From contig NZ_JACJOO010000050.1 of NCBI RefSeq assembly GCF_014695575.1, forward strand, positions 94,167 through 158,166: a stretch of 64,000 bases of DNA, written 5' to 3'. Below are positions 36,669 through 45,743 of this stretch, in pieces (the first letter of the stretch is position 1; each line of letters begins with the position of its first letter). This DNA comes from Leptolyngbya sp. FACHB-8 (GTDB taxonomy: Bacteria; Cyanobacteriota; Cyanobacteriia; Elainellales; Elainellaceae). The notes under the pieces were generated by a model, which was not told the DNA's origin, did no database searches, and was given only the letters and a program-made list of their open reading frames with translations. The position numbers and the translations under genes are program-made.

Positions 36669-38480
36669 ATGGCACTGATAGTTCAGAAATACGGGGGTAC
36701 CTCCGTTGGGTCGGTCGAGCGCATTCAGGCGGTCGCCCAACGGGTGGTTGATACGGCGAAGGCAGGAAACTCCGTTGTGGTGGTCGTTTCGGCCATGGGT
36801 AAAACAACAGATGGCCTGGTGAAGCTAGCCCACGATATTTCTAGTAACCCCAGTCGCCGCGAAATGGATATGCTGCTCTCCACCGGGGAGCAGGTGACGA
36901 TCGCCCTTCTGAGCATGGCCCTTCACGAGTTGGGGCAGCCCGCCGTTTCCCTCACTGGAGCACAGGTGGGAATTGTAACCGAAGCTACCCACACCCGCGC
37001 CCGCATTTTGAGCATTGAAACCGATCGCCTGGAACGTCATCTAAATAATGGTGAGGTTGTAGTAGTAGCTGGCTTCCAGGGCATTAGCAGCCTGGAGAAC
37101 TTTGAGATTACGACTCTAGGGCGCGGTGGTTCCGATACCTCTGCCGTAGCCCTGGCCGCTGCCCTGAAAGCAGACGCCTGCGAGATCTACACGGATGTGC
37201 CTGGCATTTTGACGGCGGATCCTCGATTGGTGCCTGACGCCCAATTAATGGATGAAATTACTGCTGACGAAATGCTGGAACTGGCCAGCCTGGGGGCCAA
37301 GGTACTCCATCCGCGCTCTGTGGAAATTGCCCGCAACTACGGCGTCATGTTAGTGGTACGTTCCAGTTGGACGGATGACCCCGGCACGCGGGTAGTATCC
37401 CCCGCGCCAAAGCCGCGATCGCTCGATGGCCTCGAAATTGCTCAGCCCGTTGATGCAGTCGCCTTTGACACCGATCAGGCCAAGGTCGCCATGCTGCGGG
37501 TACCCGATCGCCCCGGCATCGCCGCTCGTCTGTTCCGCGAAATCGCTCAGCAGGATTTGGACGTCGATCTGATTATTCAATCGGTTCACGAAGGCAACCT
37601 CAACGATATTGCCTTTACGGTTACCAAGCCTTCGCTGAACCGAGCTGAAGCAGTCGCTCAGGCGATCGCCCCTGCCCTCCGCTACGACCCCGACCCAGCC
37701 TCGGGTGAAGCAGAAGTAATGGTTGATCGGGACATGGCGAAGGTGAGTATTTCTGGTGCCGGGATGATCGGCCGTCCGGGGGTAGCCGCACGGATGTTCG
37801 AAACCCTGGCAGCCGCCGGGGTGAACATTGAAATGATCTCCACCTCTGAAGTGCAGGTGAGCTGTGCTATTCCTGAGTCGGATTGCGATCGCGCGATCGT
37901 TGCCCTCTGCAATGCCTTTGAGCTGACCTCGTCCCCCTCTAACCTGGGCTATGCCCATCACGACCCAAACCAACCTCCTGTACGGGGAGCCGCGCTCGAT
38001 CGCAACCAGGCTCGTCTGGCTATTCGCCATGTGCCCGACCGCCCCGGCCTCGCCGCTCGCATCTTCGCGCTGCTGGCACAACATAACATCAGCGTTGACA
38101 TGATCATTCAATCCCAGCGGTGCCGTTGGGTGAATGGCATCGTCACCCGCGATATTGCCTTTACCGTCGCGCGACTGGATGCAGAAATGGCTCGCGAACT
38201 ACTCGAAGCCGCCGCCAAAGATATGGGCTTTGGGGAAGTGACCGTGGATACGGCGATCGCCAAAGTTAGCATTGTCGGCATCGGCATGGTCGGTCGCCCT
38301 GGGGTCGCGGCTCATATGTTTGAGGCGATCGCCCGCGAAAGTATCAACATTCAAATGATTGCCACCTCTGAGATTAAGGTGAGTTGCCTGGTTTCCGAGG
38401 AGGATGGGGTGCGGGCATTGCAAACCGTGCATGCTGCATTTGGCCTGGCGGGAAGCGATCGTGTAGAAGTGCCCGCTTAA
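36669..38480 (+). CDS. lysC: Aspartate kinase with four ACT domains
   Basis: Phosphorylates aspartate at the entry to Lys, Thr and Met synthesis. The kinase domain (about 1-240) has KYGGTSVGS at the N-terminus and [16 protein letters not shown]. Two repeated pairs of ACT domains follow (about 270-430 and 450-600): [13 protein letters not shown] recurs as [13 protein letters not shown], and [17 protein letters not shown] as [17 protein letters not shown]. The four-ACT form is typical of cyanobacteria and fits lysine/threonine feedback control. Confidence 0.96.
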   Translation: MALIVQKYGGTSVGSVERIQAVAQRVVDTAKAGNSVVVVVSAMGKTTDGLVKLAHDISSNPSRREMDMLLSTGEQVTIALLSMALHELGQPAVSLTGAQVGIVTEATHTRARILSIETDRLERHLNNGEVVVVAGFQGISSLENFEITTLGRGGSDTSAVALAAALKADACEIYTDVPGILTADPRLVPDAQLMDEITADEMLELASLGAKVLHPRSVEIARNYGVMLVVRSSWTDDPGTRVVSPAPKPRSLDGLEIAQPVDAVAFDTDQAKVAMLRVPDRPGIAARLFREIAQQDLDVDLIIQSVHEGNLNDIAFTVTKPSLNRAEAVAQAIAPALRYDPDPASGEAEVMVDRDMAKVSISGAGMIGRPGVAARMFETLAAAGVNIEMISTSEVQVSCAIPESDCDRAIVALCNAFELTSSPSNLGYAHHDPNQPPVRGAALDRNQARLAIRHVPDRPGLAARIFALLAQHNISVDMIIQSQRCRWVNGIVTRDIAFTVARLDAEMARELLEAAAKDMGFGEVTVDTAIAKVSIVGIGMVGRPGVAAHMFEAIARESINIQMIATSEIKVSCLVSEEDGVRALQTVHAAFGLAGSDRVEVPA

Positions 38481-38630
38481 TCGAGAGATGGCGGTTAAAC
38501 CAGGATTTTGGTTGTGCCAGGTGCAAGCTGTCGCCCTATCAAAAACAAAACCGTATCCGTCCTGAATAATGGAAGAGAGTAAGATGCTTGTTGTGCCTTA
38601 CTCCCTCTATCCACGGACTCGTTACTCTCT

Positions 38631-39197
38631 ATGTCGTCTGACACCTCTGGCCCGCCTCCCGAATCACCTCTAGAAGTGATGATCCGGGAGATGGCGATCG
38701 ACGACCTTGCCCCGGTTTATCACCTGGGAGATGCCCTTTTTACCAGCAACCTCTACCCAACCCTCTACCGCACCTGGGATGAATGGGAAGTGGTAGGGCA
38801 GTTTAATACCGATCCAGAATATTGCCTGGTAGCCGAGGTAGAGGGGCATCTCGCTGGCTTCATACTGGGCACCATCATCAGCAAGGCCACCTGGGTTTAC
38901 GGCTATATCATCTGGCTGGGGGTAGACCCTCGGTTTCAGCGTCAGGGCATTGCCGATCGCCTGGTGGATGGCTTAGTCGAACGCATGATCGAGGAAGGGG
39001 TACGGTTCATGCTGGTGGACACCGATCCAGCCAATGAGCCTGCCATCAAGTTCTTCCGGCGTAAAGGATTTGGGCATCCGCGCCGCCACGTTTATCTGTC
39101 AATGAACTTGAGCAAACACGAATTCTATGGTCGGTTAATCGCCTACGAGCGCAGCAAGGCCGAGCGCGTTCGTCAACGTCGTCCCCGTCGTCCATAA
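38631..39197 (+). CDS. GNAT-family N-acetyltransferase
   Basis: 188 residues with a GNAT core: GFILGTIISKATWVYGYIIW, then IIWLGVDPRFQRQGIADRLV carrying the acetyl-CoA motif RQGIA, and AIKFFRRKGFG at the end. The Arg-rich tail (RVRQRRPRRP) might bind RNA or ribosomes. Substrate unknown. Confidence 0.88.
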   Translation: MSSDTSGPPPESPLEVMIREMAIDDLAPVYHLGDALFTSNLYPTLYRTWDEWEVVGQFNTDPEYCLVAEVEGHLAGFILGTIISKATWVYGYIIWLGVDPRFQRQGIADRLVDGLVERMIEEGVRFMLVDTDPANEPAIKFFRRKGFGHPRRHVYLSMNLSKHEFYGRLIAYERSKAERVRQRRPRRP

Positions 39198-39421
39198 TCA
39201 CAACATCCAAAGAGGGTAAAGATTTTACTCCCACGCTCTTCAACATCAGACCTCCTGCATAAACCGTTTTTTGGGCCATGGATTGTTGCACGACGAAGCC
39301 GCGCAACAATTCATACAAGAAGTCTATTGGCTACATTTAGTATTCTTAGCAATCTGTCAGGGCTTGATTACGCTATCCTTGGTAATCAGTTTCTATCGCC
39401 CGATGCAATGGAGCACAAGGT

Positions 39422-40303
39422 ATGGTTCGCCCGCTGTGGACGTGGCTGTTGAGTTCGGTCGTGATGATTGCTGGCCTGCCAACTTTGGCTGCACCTCTGC
39501 CTATCACTCTGGCCCAGGCTCAACCCGCAACCGCCGAGCAACTGCTCAATCAGGGGATTCGGCAAGTTCAGCAGCAGCAATTAGACACGGCGATCGCCAC
39601 CTTTCGCCAGGCCACGCAACTTAATCCCAGCCTGGCACCTGCCCACTACAACCTGGGTCTGGCCCTACGCCAGCGGGGAGACCTGCAAGCTTCCGCAGAT
39701 GCCTTTTACCAGGCCACCCAGGCGGACCCGACCTTTGCGCTGGCCTTCGCTAATCTGGGGGCCGCTTTGCTAGAAGGCAATAACCTGGATCTATCCCGCC
39801 AGTATTTACAACGCGCCGCCCAGTTAGACCCCAACATGGGCCTGGCTCGCTATAATCTGGGCCTGGTGTATCGACTTCAGGGCAACCGTGATGCTGCTTT
39901 GGGAGAATTTTTAGAAGCCGCTCGCCTCAGCCCTAATGCCCCCGAATCCTTCTATCACATTGGTCTGATTTATCAGGAGCAGGGTCAGACCGAACGGGCT
40001 ATAAACACATTTCAGCGGGCGGTTCAGCTCAACTCAAACTATGCAGAAGCCCTCTATAGCCTGGGCAGTCTTCAGTTTCAGCAAGGCGACCTGGAAACGG
40101 CATTGGGCTTCTTCCGGCGCTCTGCTCAGTCCAACCCCAACTATGCCAACGCTTACTACGGAGCAGGGCTCGTCTTTTTGCAACAGCAGAAGTACAGCGA
40201 AGCACAACGGGTTTTCCAATATGCCCGTGACCTCTTTAACGCTCAGGGGAATAGCACCTGGGCAAATAGTGCCAATCAAATGCTGCAACAGGCTCAGCGC
40301 TAA
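39422..40303 (+). CDS. Exported TPR-repeat protein
   Basis: 293 residues. A signal-peptide-like N-terminus (hydrophobic WTWLLSSVVMIAGLPTLA, then AAPLPITLAQAQ) suggests export. Around seven tetratricopeptide repeats follow, with the recurring pattern LDTAIATFRQATQLNPSLAP and YNLGLALRQRGDLQAS. TPR solenoids bind other proteins; the partner is unknown. It converges with the amidase gene. Confidence 0.88.
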   Translation: MVRPLWTWLLSSVVMIAGLPTLAAPLPITLAQAQPATAEQLLNQGIRQVQQQQLDTAIATFRQATQLNPSLAPAHYNLGLALRQRGDLQASADAFYQATQADPTFALAFANLGAALLEGNNLDLSRQYLQRAAQLDPNMGLARYNLGLVYRLQGNRDAALGEFLEAARLSPNAPESFYHIGLIYQEQGQTERAINTFQRAVQLNSNYAEALYSLGSLQFQQGDLETALGFFRRSAQSNPNYANAYYGAGLVFLQQQKYSEAQRVFQYARDLFNAQGNSTWANSANQMLQQAQR

Positions 40304-40341
40304 ACGTGTTTTAGCTGTTACCGCCGTGAACACAAAGCTTA

Positions 40342-40372
40342 TTCAGAGACAGGGCTAAGACCTGCCTCTGAA
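40342..40372. terminator. Hairpin between convergent TPR and amidase genes
   Basis: Stem TTCAGAGACAGG / CCTGCCTCTGAA with one mismatch and a 7-nt loop, about 40 nt after the TPR gene. It may act on transcripts from both directions. Confidence 0.5.
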
Positions 40373-40439
40373 CACGCTATCGCCCTTCTTTGCGTAAACT
40401 TAGCCTACGCAATCTGAACGACCTTGAACAATTAGAGGT

Positions 40440-41879
40440 TTACTCCACGGCGATCGCTGGCCGATATTGATGCCAGGGGTGAGCGGCCTCCAACTGAGCA
40501 GCGAGGGATATTAACGTGGCCTCGTCTGCTATGCGCCCCACAAGCTGCACCCCTGTCGGCAGGCCATTGGGAGCAAAGCCTGTAGGAAGGGCGATCGCAG
40601 GTGCCCCCATCGCATTGATGGCTGGAGCCGGAGCCACCCATTGAACAATGTGATCAAATATTTTTGCGGGGGGTAATTTAGCCCATTCCCCCACCTTGAT
40701 GGTGTGATGCAAGTACACCGGCATCACCACCACATCGTAGGGCTCTAGCTGCATGGCCAGTCGCCGCGCCACTGTCTGCACCTGCATCACCGCCCGCAGA
40801 TACATCCCCCCTGAAATGCGTCGCGCTCGCCTTAACAACCAACGATTTAATTTGCCTAGTACCAACCAGGGCACCCCCATATCCACCCCAGATCGCCAGA
40901 GTGTAATCAACGGTTCCACCAGAGCGGTGCAGTCAAAGGCAATGGGTTCGGGAGTATAACCCAGCGCTTCCAGGCGTTGTACGGTCTGCAGAACGGCATC
41001 TGAACACACTGCGTCTGCTGCTCCCATGGGGAGAATCTCCGTCAAATATCCCACCCGCAGTTGGCCCAGAGGTTTCTGCGTTGCTTCCAGAAAAGGAATT
41101 TCGGGGTCAGGTAACCAATAAGGATCTCCTGGGAGATAACCTGACAACACATCCAGCAGAGCAGCGGCATCCGCTACTGTCCGAGCCATGGGGCCATCCG
41201 TGACCAGTCCACTCAGCTTGTCCCCAAGAGGAGCCTGGGAAATCCGTCCCCGTGAGGGCTTAATCCCGACCAATCCACAGCAATAGGCGGGGCCGCGAAT
41301 CGATCCGGCCCCATCGGTTGCTAGAGCCACAGGACAGAGTCCCGCTGCTACTGACGCCGAAGCACCACCACTCGACCCACCGGGCGTGTAATCCAAATGC
41401 CAGGGATTACGGGCTGGAGGAAACCCCCGTGGTTCTGTGTAAGGGGTTGAACCCAGTTCGGCTGTGGCTGTTTTTCCCAAGATAATAAACCCGGCATCTC
41501 GCAAGCGATCGATCACCCCGGCATTCACGTCGGCCAGGCGATCGCGCAACACCCCTACCCCATAACTACAGGGCACTCCCGCCATCGGTATCAGATCCTT
41601 CACGCTGATGGGGACGCCGAAGAAGGGGGGCAAGTCCTCAGGCCGGGACTGGGTTAACTGTTCAGTTTTGGCCTGGGCTTCTTGACGGGCGCGATCGCCC
41701 AACACCGTAAAAAAGCTTCCAATCTTCGGATCCAACCGAGCAATTCGCTCCAGGTAAATCTCTGTCAATTCCAACGGAGAAATCTCCCCCCGCCGAATCA
41801 ACTGTGCCTGCTCTAGGGCTGGGGTAAACGCCAAATCAACCGGATCCATGCCGTGCCATTTGAACCACAACTCTCCCAT
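40440..41879 (-). CDS. Amidase-signature family amidase
   Basis: 479 residues with the Ser-cisSer-Lys triad region: Lys94 in ISVKDLIPM, cis-Ser170 in GGSSGGASAS, and the nucleophile Ser193 in GAGSIRGPA. The common GGSIR reads GAGSIR here. Probably a general amide hydrolase; GatA is less likely because gatB and gatC are not nearby. The ATG at 41879 lies 9 bp from a family B element, so the element may supply promoter sequence. Confidence 0.9.
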   Translation of the reverse strand: MGELWFKWHGMDPVDLAFTPALEQAQLIRRGEISPLELTEIYLERIARLDPKIGSFFTVLGDRARQEAQAKTEQLTQSRPEDLPPFFGVPISVKDLIPMAGVPCSYGVGVLRDRLADVNAGVIDRLRDAGFIILGKTATAELGSTPYTEPRGFPPARNPWHLDYTPGGSSGGASASVAAGLCPVALATDGAGSIRGPAYCCGLVGIKPSRGRISQAPLGDKLSGLVTDGPMARTVADAAALLDVLSGYLPGDPYWLPDPEIPFLEATQKPLGQLRVGYLTEILPMGAADAVCSDAVLQTVQRLEALGYTPEPIAFDCTALVEPLITLWRSGVDMGVPWLVLGKLNRWLLRRARRISGGMYLRAVMQVQTVARRLAMQLEPYDVVVMPVYLHHTIKVGEWAKLPPAKIFDHIVQWVAPAPAINAMGAPAIALPTGFAPNGLPTGVQLVGRIADEATLISLAAQLEAAHPWHQYRPAIAVE

Positions 41880-41887
41880 CCTACGGT

Positions 41888-42011
41888 AACCTCAGTTCGG
41901 GATTAGCTGAAGTGCCTATTTTGGCGTGCGCTTTGCACACGCCAAAATGATTGTTTTTGGCTGCTGCCCGTGACGCAGCACTCAAAAATGCCCTTCACTC
42001 GAGCTCAAGTT
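41888..42011 (-). repeat. Element family B, copy 3
   Basis: Begins AACCTCAGTTCGGGATTAGC and ends with the diverged opposite terminus GAGCTCAAGTT, so it is inverted relative to copy 1. The core has stems around CATTTTGGCGTGTGC and CTGCGTCACGGGCAG. It fills most of the 230-bp divergent spacer between the amidase and the parvulin gene. Confidence 0.82.
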
Positions 42012-42107
42012 ACGGCAGACTTTGAACAATAGCTTTTACAAAGATCCAGACGCTCCCCCGTTAACTTTGGGCATAATAAACGTGCTGATATCCTCCACAG
42101 CGAATTC

Positions 42108-42893
42108 ATGACTTCCGAAACTTTTCTGACCATTGATGACACCCCTATTACCATTTCCCAGATTTTTCGTTACCTACAAGCAAGCCGTAAATTAGAACCA
42201 TTTATTGGGGATCTGGTGCGGCAGTTTGTTCTTGAGCGGGAGCTCCAGCGGCAGGATTTGCAGATTAGCCCTGCGGCTGTAGAGCAAGCCGTGATTGATT
42301 TTCGCTTACAACAAAAGTTGGTTGAGCCGCAACAATTTCAGAATTGGCTCACGGAAAACAACACCACATTTGAAGCCTTTTATGCTCAGATTGCCAACAA
42401 TTTTCGGCTGCAAAAACTGAAGGAAATTTCGTCAGAACCGCGATTGCAAGACTATTTTATCGAGCGGAAGATATATCTCGATCGCGTAGTATTGTCGCGG
42501 CTGATTGTTGATAATGCAGAACTAGCTGATGAACTGAAAAGCCAATTAGCGGAAGGAGCATCCTTTGAGCAATTGGTGCGGGAGTATTCCGTTACAGACG
42601 ATCGGGTGATGAATGGCATGTTAGGCCCTGTCAGCCGGGGCAGTATGCCAGATGTTCTGCGAGCGGCCATCGATTTAGCCAAACCCGGTGACGTGATCGG
42701 CCCATTAGAATTGGAAGGGCGTTGGGGGCTTTTCCGAATTGAAGACTTTTTACCCGCTTCCCTAGAGAATCCTCAACTACAGCAGACCCTACGGGATGAG
42801 CTGTTTGAGCAATGGTTGAACGAGCGGATGCAACAATTACCAATTCGAATTCAAATAGGCGAACCCCAGCCTGAACCTGCACAAATCCCTTAG
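42108..42893 (+). CDS. Parvulin-type peptidyl-prolyl isomerase
   Basis: 261 residues. A SurA/PpiC-like helical N-terminal region (about 1-115) precedes a parvulin domain (about 120-220): VVLSRLIVDNAELADELKSQ, FEQLVREYSVTDDRVMNGML and DVIGPLELEGRWGLFRIED. No signal peptide is seen, so it may fold substrates in the cytoplasm. Its place 143 bp before an HlyB-like exporter gene suggests it prepares a secreted protein; that is inference from context. Confidence 0.85.
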   Translation: MTSETFLTIDDTPITISQIFRYLQASRKLEPFIGDLVRQFVLERELQRQDLQISPAAVEQAVIDFRLQQKLVEPQQFQNWLTENNTTFEAFYAQIANNFRLQKLKEISSEPRLQDYFIERKIYLDRVVLSRLIVDNAELADELKSQLAEGASFEQLVREYSVTDDRVMNGMLGPVSRGSMPDVLRAAIDLAKPGDVIGPLELEGRWGLFRIEDFLPASLENPQLQQTLRDELFEQWLNERMQQLPIRIQIGEPQPEPAQIP

Positions 42894-42961
42894 GGCCTGC
42901 TTTAAAAGTTATTTTTCGTGCGCTTCGCACAAAAAACTTCGGCAGTCTTAAACCAAGCCCT
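42893..42961 (+). repeat. Element family C, copy 2
   Basis: Begins on the last base of the parvulin stop codon. Ends AGGGCCTGCTTTAAA and, inverted, AGGGCTTGGTTTAAG flank an imperfect stem AAGTTATTTTTCGTGCG / CGCACAAAAAACTT. Confidence 0.65.
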
Positions 42962-43036
42962 GGGGCATTTCTAAGACTATTGTGGACGCCCATCCACGAC
43001 CCATGCCCTTTTGCCAGTCCCCCCTAGCATCTGTCA

Positions 43037-45562
43037 ATGATTAGCACCGAGTATTCCACTCAAATCCCCTGGGATCAGGCCCCTCTATGCTGGCTCACGC
43101 CAGAGCAGCAGCTTCAGGTCAAGCAGCAGGCTACACCCCGACAATTCCGCCTGGGAGATGTGATCTGGTCAACCCAGAGCCCAGGCGAGCAGTTTTTGCT
43201 GTTGGATGGCAATGTTCGGCTGGTGCCCGATGAGGGCAAACCCCAACTTCTGAAGTCGGGGGATTGGTTTGGCGACTATCCCCAATTGATGGATAGTTGG
43301 AAAGCCCGGGCGGCTAGCAAAAACGTGTTGGTACTGGCCTGGCCCTCAACACTCTGGAAAGACTTGTCTCAGGGAGACGTTCAGCAGTTTTGGGTCGGGG
43401 TGCGATCGCGCTACCAACCCAATTTCTCCACGGCACCTCAACCGGTCACGGGCTATCCCTTTGTAGCAGGGGTCAACACTGCCGCTGCCAGCCTCACCAT
43501 GCTGGCCCAGCACCTGGATGTTCCCACCCAACTGGAATGGGTACAGCGTCAGTTACGCGGCAACAAGCCTAAGCACGTTGCAGACGGTGCCGAAAAGCTA
43601 GGAATTCAGCTACGTCGCCTGGTGATTACAGAGTGGAGTGACCTGCGAAACCTCAACTACCCGGTGTTGATGCAATGGAATCAGCAGCATTGGGTAGTGG
43701 CCTATGGAATGCGGGGCGATCGCCTTCTCGTCAGCGACCCCCTCAGTTCTAACCGCACCTGCGAAAGCCTACCACGTGATCTGGTAGAACCTGCCTGGGA
43801 TGGTCAACTCTGGCAGGCCGACCTGGTTCAGAAGCAGGAGAAATTCAACCTCAAGTGGTTCCTGCCTGCGATCTGGAAATACCGCAACTTGCTGACGGAA
43901 GTCCTGATTGCATCCACAACCCTGCAATTGCTGGGGTTGGGAACTCCGGTGATTACTCAGGTCATCATCGACAAGGTGATGGTGCAAGAAAGCATCCCCA
44001 CCCTGGATGTGATGGGGGTTGCGCTCCTCTTCATCGCCACCTTTGAGGCGGTGTTGGGGATGCTGCGGATGTTTATCTTCACCCACACCACCAATCGGCT
44101 GGACATGGCGCTGTCAGCGCAGCTATTCCGGCATTTGCTGCGGCTACCCCTGTCCTATTTTGAGGCGCGGCGAGTTGGGGATACCGTAGCACGGGTGCAG
44201 GAGTTGGAGCAGATCCGCCAATTCCTGACCAGCACGGCCCTTACTGTCATTCTGGATAGCATTTTCTCCGTGGTGTACCTGGGGATGATGGCCTACTACA
44301 ACCTGCTCCTCACGGGCGTAGCCCTGGCAGTGTTGCCACTATTCGCCATCCTCACCCTGGTCAGTACACCCGTTTTGCGCAACTGGTTGAACGAAACCTT
44401 TAACCGTAGTGCAGATAGTCAGGCCTTCCTGGTAGAAACCATGACTGGGATTCACTCCGTGAAGGCTCATGCAGCAGAGAAACCGGCGCGCGATCGCTGG
44501 GAAGGGCTCTATGCCCGATTCGTTCGCACCGGCTTCCGTGCAACCACTACCGCTAACATCAGCAACCATCTGGGAGATTTTCTCACCAGCTTCTCCGCTC
44601 TCCTGATTCTCTGGGTCGGTGCCCGTCTGGTCATTAAACAAGAGCTAACGATTGGGCAACTGGTGGCATTTCAAATGCTTTCGGGTCGAGTTACAGGGCC
44701 ATTGTTGCGTCTCGTTCAGCTCTGGCAAACCTTGCAAGAAGTGCTGCTGGCGGTCGATCGCATTGGCGACATCCTCAATACGGCCCCTGAGACAGAACCA
44801 GGCACCGGGTTAGTGTTGCCAAAACTTCAGGGTCAAGTCGGCTTTGATCAGGTGTTCTTCCGTTACCACAGCGAGCAGGAGCCCATTTTGCGGGGGGTTT
44901 CCTTTGATGTGCAGCCCGGTATGTTTGTGGGCATTGTTGGACGCAGTGGCTCCGGCAAAAGCACGCTATCCAAGCTAATTCAACGGCTTTATTTACCGGA
45001 GAGTGGACGCATTTTAGTGGATGGTTTCGATATCAAGAGTGCCGACCTTTCCTCATTGCGGCCTCAAATTGCCGTGGTGCTACAGGAAGATTTTTTGTTC
45101 AACGGTACCATTCTCGAAAACATCACCTTAGGAAATCCGGATGCGCGTGCTGAGGATGTTGTGGAAGCTGCCCGGTTAGCCGTCGCCCATGACTTCATTT
45201 GCGACCTGCCCCATGGCTACGAAACAAACGTGGGAGAACGGGGAACCGCTCTTTCGGGCGGACAGCGCCAGCGCATTACCCTGGCCCGCATGTTCCTGTC
45301 GGATGCCCCCTTGATCATTCTCGACGAATCCACCAGCAACCTGGATGCAGAGACGGAGCAGCAAGTACTGGCAAACCTGCAACAGGTATCTCAGAACCGA
45401 ACCGTGTTTCTGATTGCCCACCGCTTCGCTCCCTTAAAGCGCGCTGATCTCATCCTTGTAATGGAAGATGGCATCGTTGTAGAACGAGGCACCCATGATT
45501 CTTTACTGAACAATAAAGGGCTTTACTGGTCGCTCTACCAGCGCCAACAATCATCGGTGTAG
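43037..45562 (+). CDS. HlyB-like ABC exporter with inactive C39-like domain
   Basis: 841 residues. Order: a cyclic-nucleotide-binding-like domain (about 1-125), a C39-peptidase-like domain (about 135-270), an ABC membrane domain of about six helices (280-560) and an ATPase with Walker A GRSGSGKS (635), LSGGQ (738) and LDEST (760). The C39 catalytic Cys is absent (GVNTAAASLTML where peptidases have a Cys), though His in QHWVVAY and SDP remain. This resembles type I secretion exporters that keep the leader on the cargo. No HlyD or TolC gene is adjacent. Confidence 0.92.
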   Translation: MISTEYSTQIPWDQAPLCWLTPEQQLQVKQQATPRQFRLGDVIWSTQSPGEQFLLLDGNVRLVPDEGKPQLLKSGDWFGDYPQLMDSWKARAASKNVLVLAWPSTLWKDLSQGDVQQFWVGVRSRYQPNFSTAPQPVTGYPFVAGVNTAAASLTMLAQHLDVPTQLEWVQRQLRGNKPKHVADGAEKLGIQLRRLVITEWSDLRNLNYPVLMQWNQQHWVVAYGMRGDRLLVSDPLSSNRTCESLPRDLVEPAWDGQLWQADLVQKQEKFNLKWFLPAIWKYRNLLTEVLIASTTLQLLGLGTPVITQVIIDKVMVQESIPTLDVMGVALLFIATFEAVLGMLRMFIFTHTTNRLDMALSAQLFRHLLRLPLSYFEARRVGDTVARVQELEQIRQFLTSTALTVILDSIFSVVYLGMMAYYNLLLTGVALAVLPLFAILTLVSTPVLRNWLNETFNRSADSQAFLVETMTGIHSVKAHAAEKPARDRWEGLYARFVRTGFRATTTANISNHLGDFLTSFSALLILWVGARLVIKQELTIGQLVAFQMLSGRVTGPLLRLVQLWQTLQEVLLAVDRIGDILNTAPETEPGTGLVLPKLQGQVGFDQVFFRYHSEQEPILRGVSFDVQPGMFVGIVGRSGSGKSTLSKLIQRLYLPESGRILVDGFDIKSADLSSLRPQIAVVLQEDFLFNGTILENITLGNPDARAEDVVEAARLAVAHDFICDLPHGYETNVGERGTALSGGQRQRITLARMFLSDAPLIILDESTSNLDAETEQQVLANLQQVSQNRTVFLIAHRFAPLKRADLILVMEDGIVVERGTHDSLLNNKGLYWSLYQRQQSSV

Positions 45563-45575
45563 GTTTATCCAGTAT

Positions 45576-45622
45576 CCATAAAAGAGGGGGGAGGTGTTCC
45601 ACACCTCCCCCCTCTTTTATGG
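45576..45622 (+). terminator. Perfect hairpin (22-bp arms) after the ABC exporter
   Basis: Exact 22-nt arms around TCC, starting 13 nt after the stop; the right arm contains CTCTTTTATGG. Just outside, CCAGTATCCAT and ATGGATACTGG form a further inverted pair, so this may be a mobile hairpin used as a terminator. Confidence 0.65.
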
Positions 45623-45743
45623 GTGTTGCTGAATGGATACTGGCTATATCTAAAAAACTTTGGCGAACCCTGGCTTGATTCTTCCTCCTCTGTAAAGATA
45701 GATGGTATTAATAGAACTCATATAAACTCCTTAACGGTGCCGA

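Noticed and set aside
37350..38111. 253-codon frame opposite lysC
   Set aside because: Shadow of the ACT-domain coding region, which is unmistakable on the plus strand.
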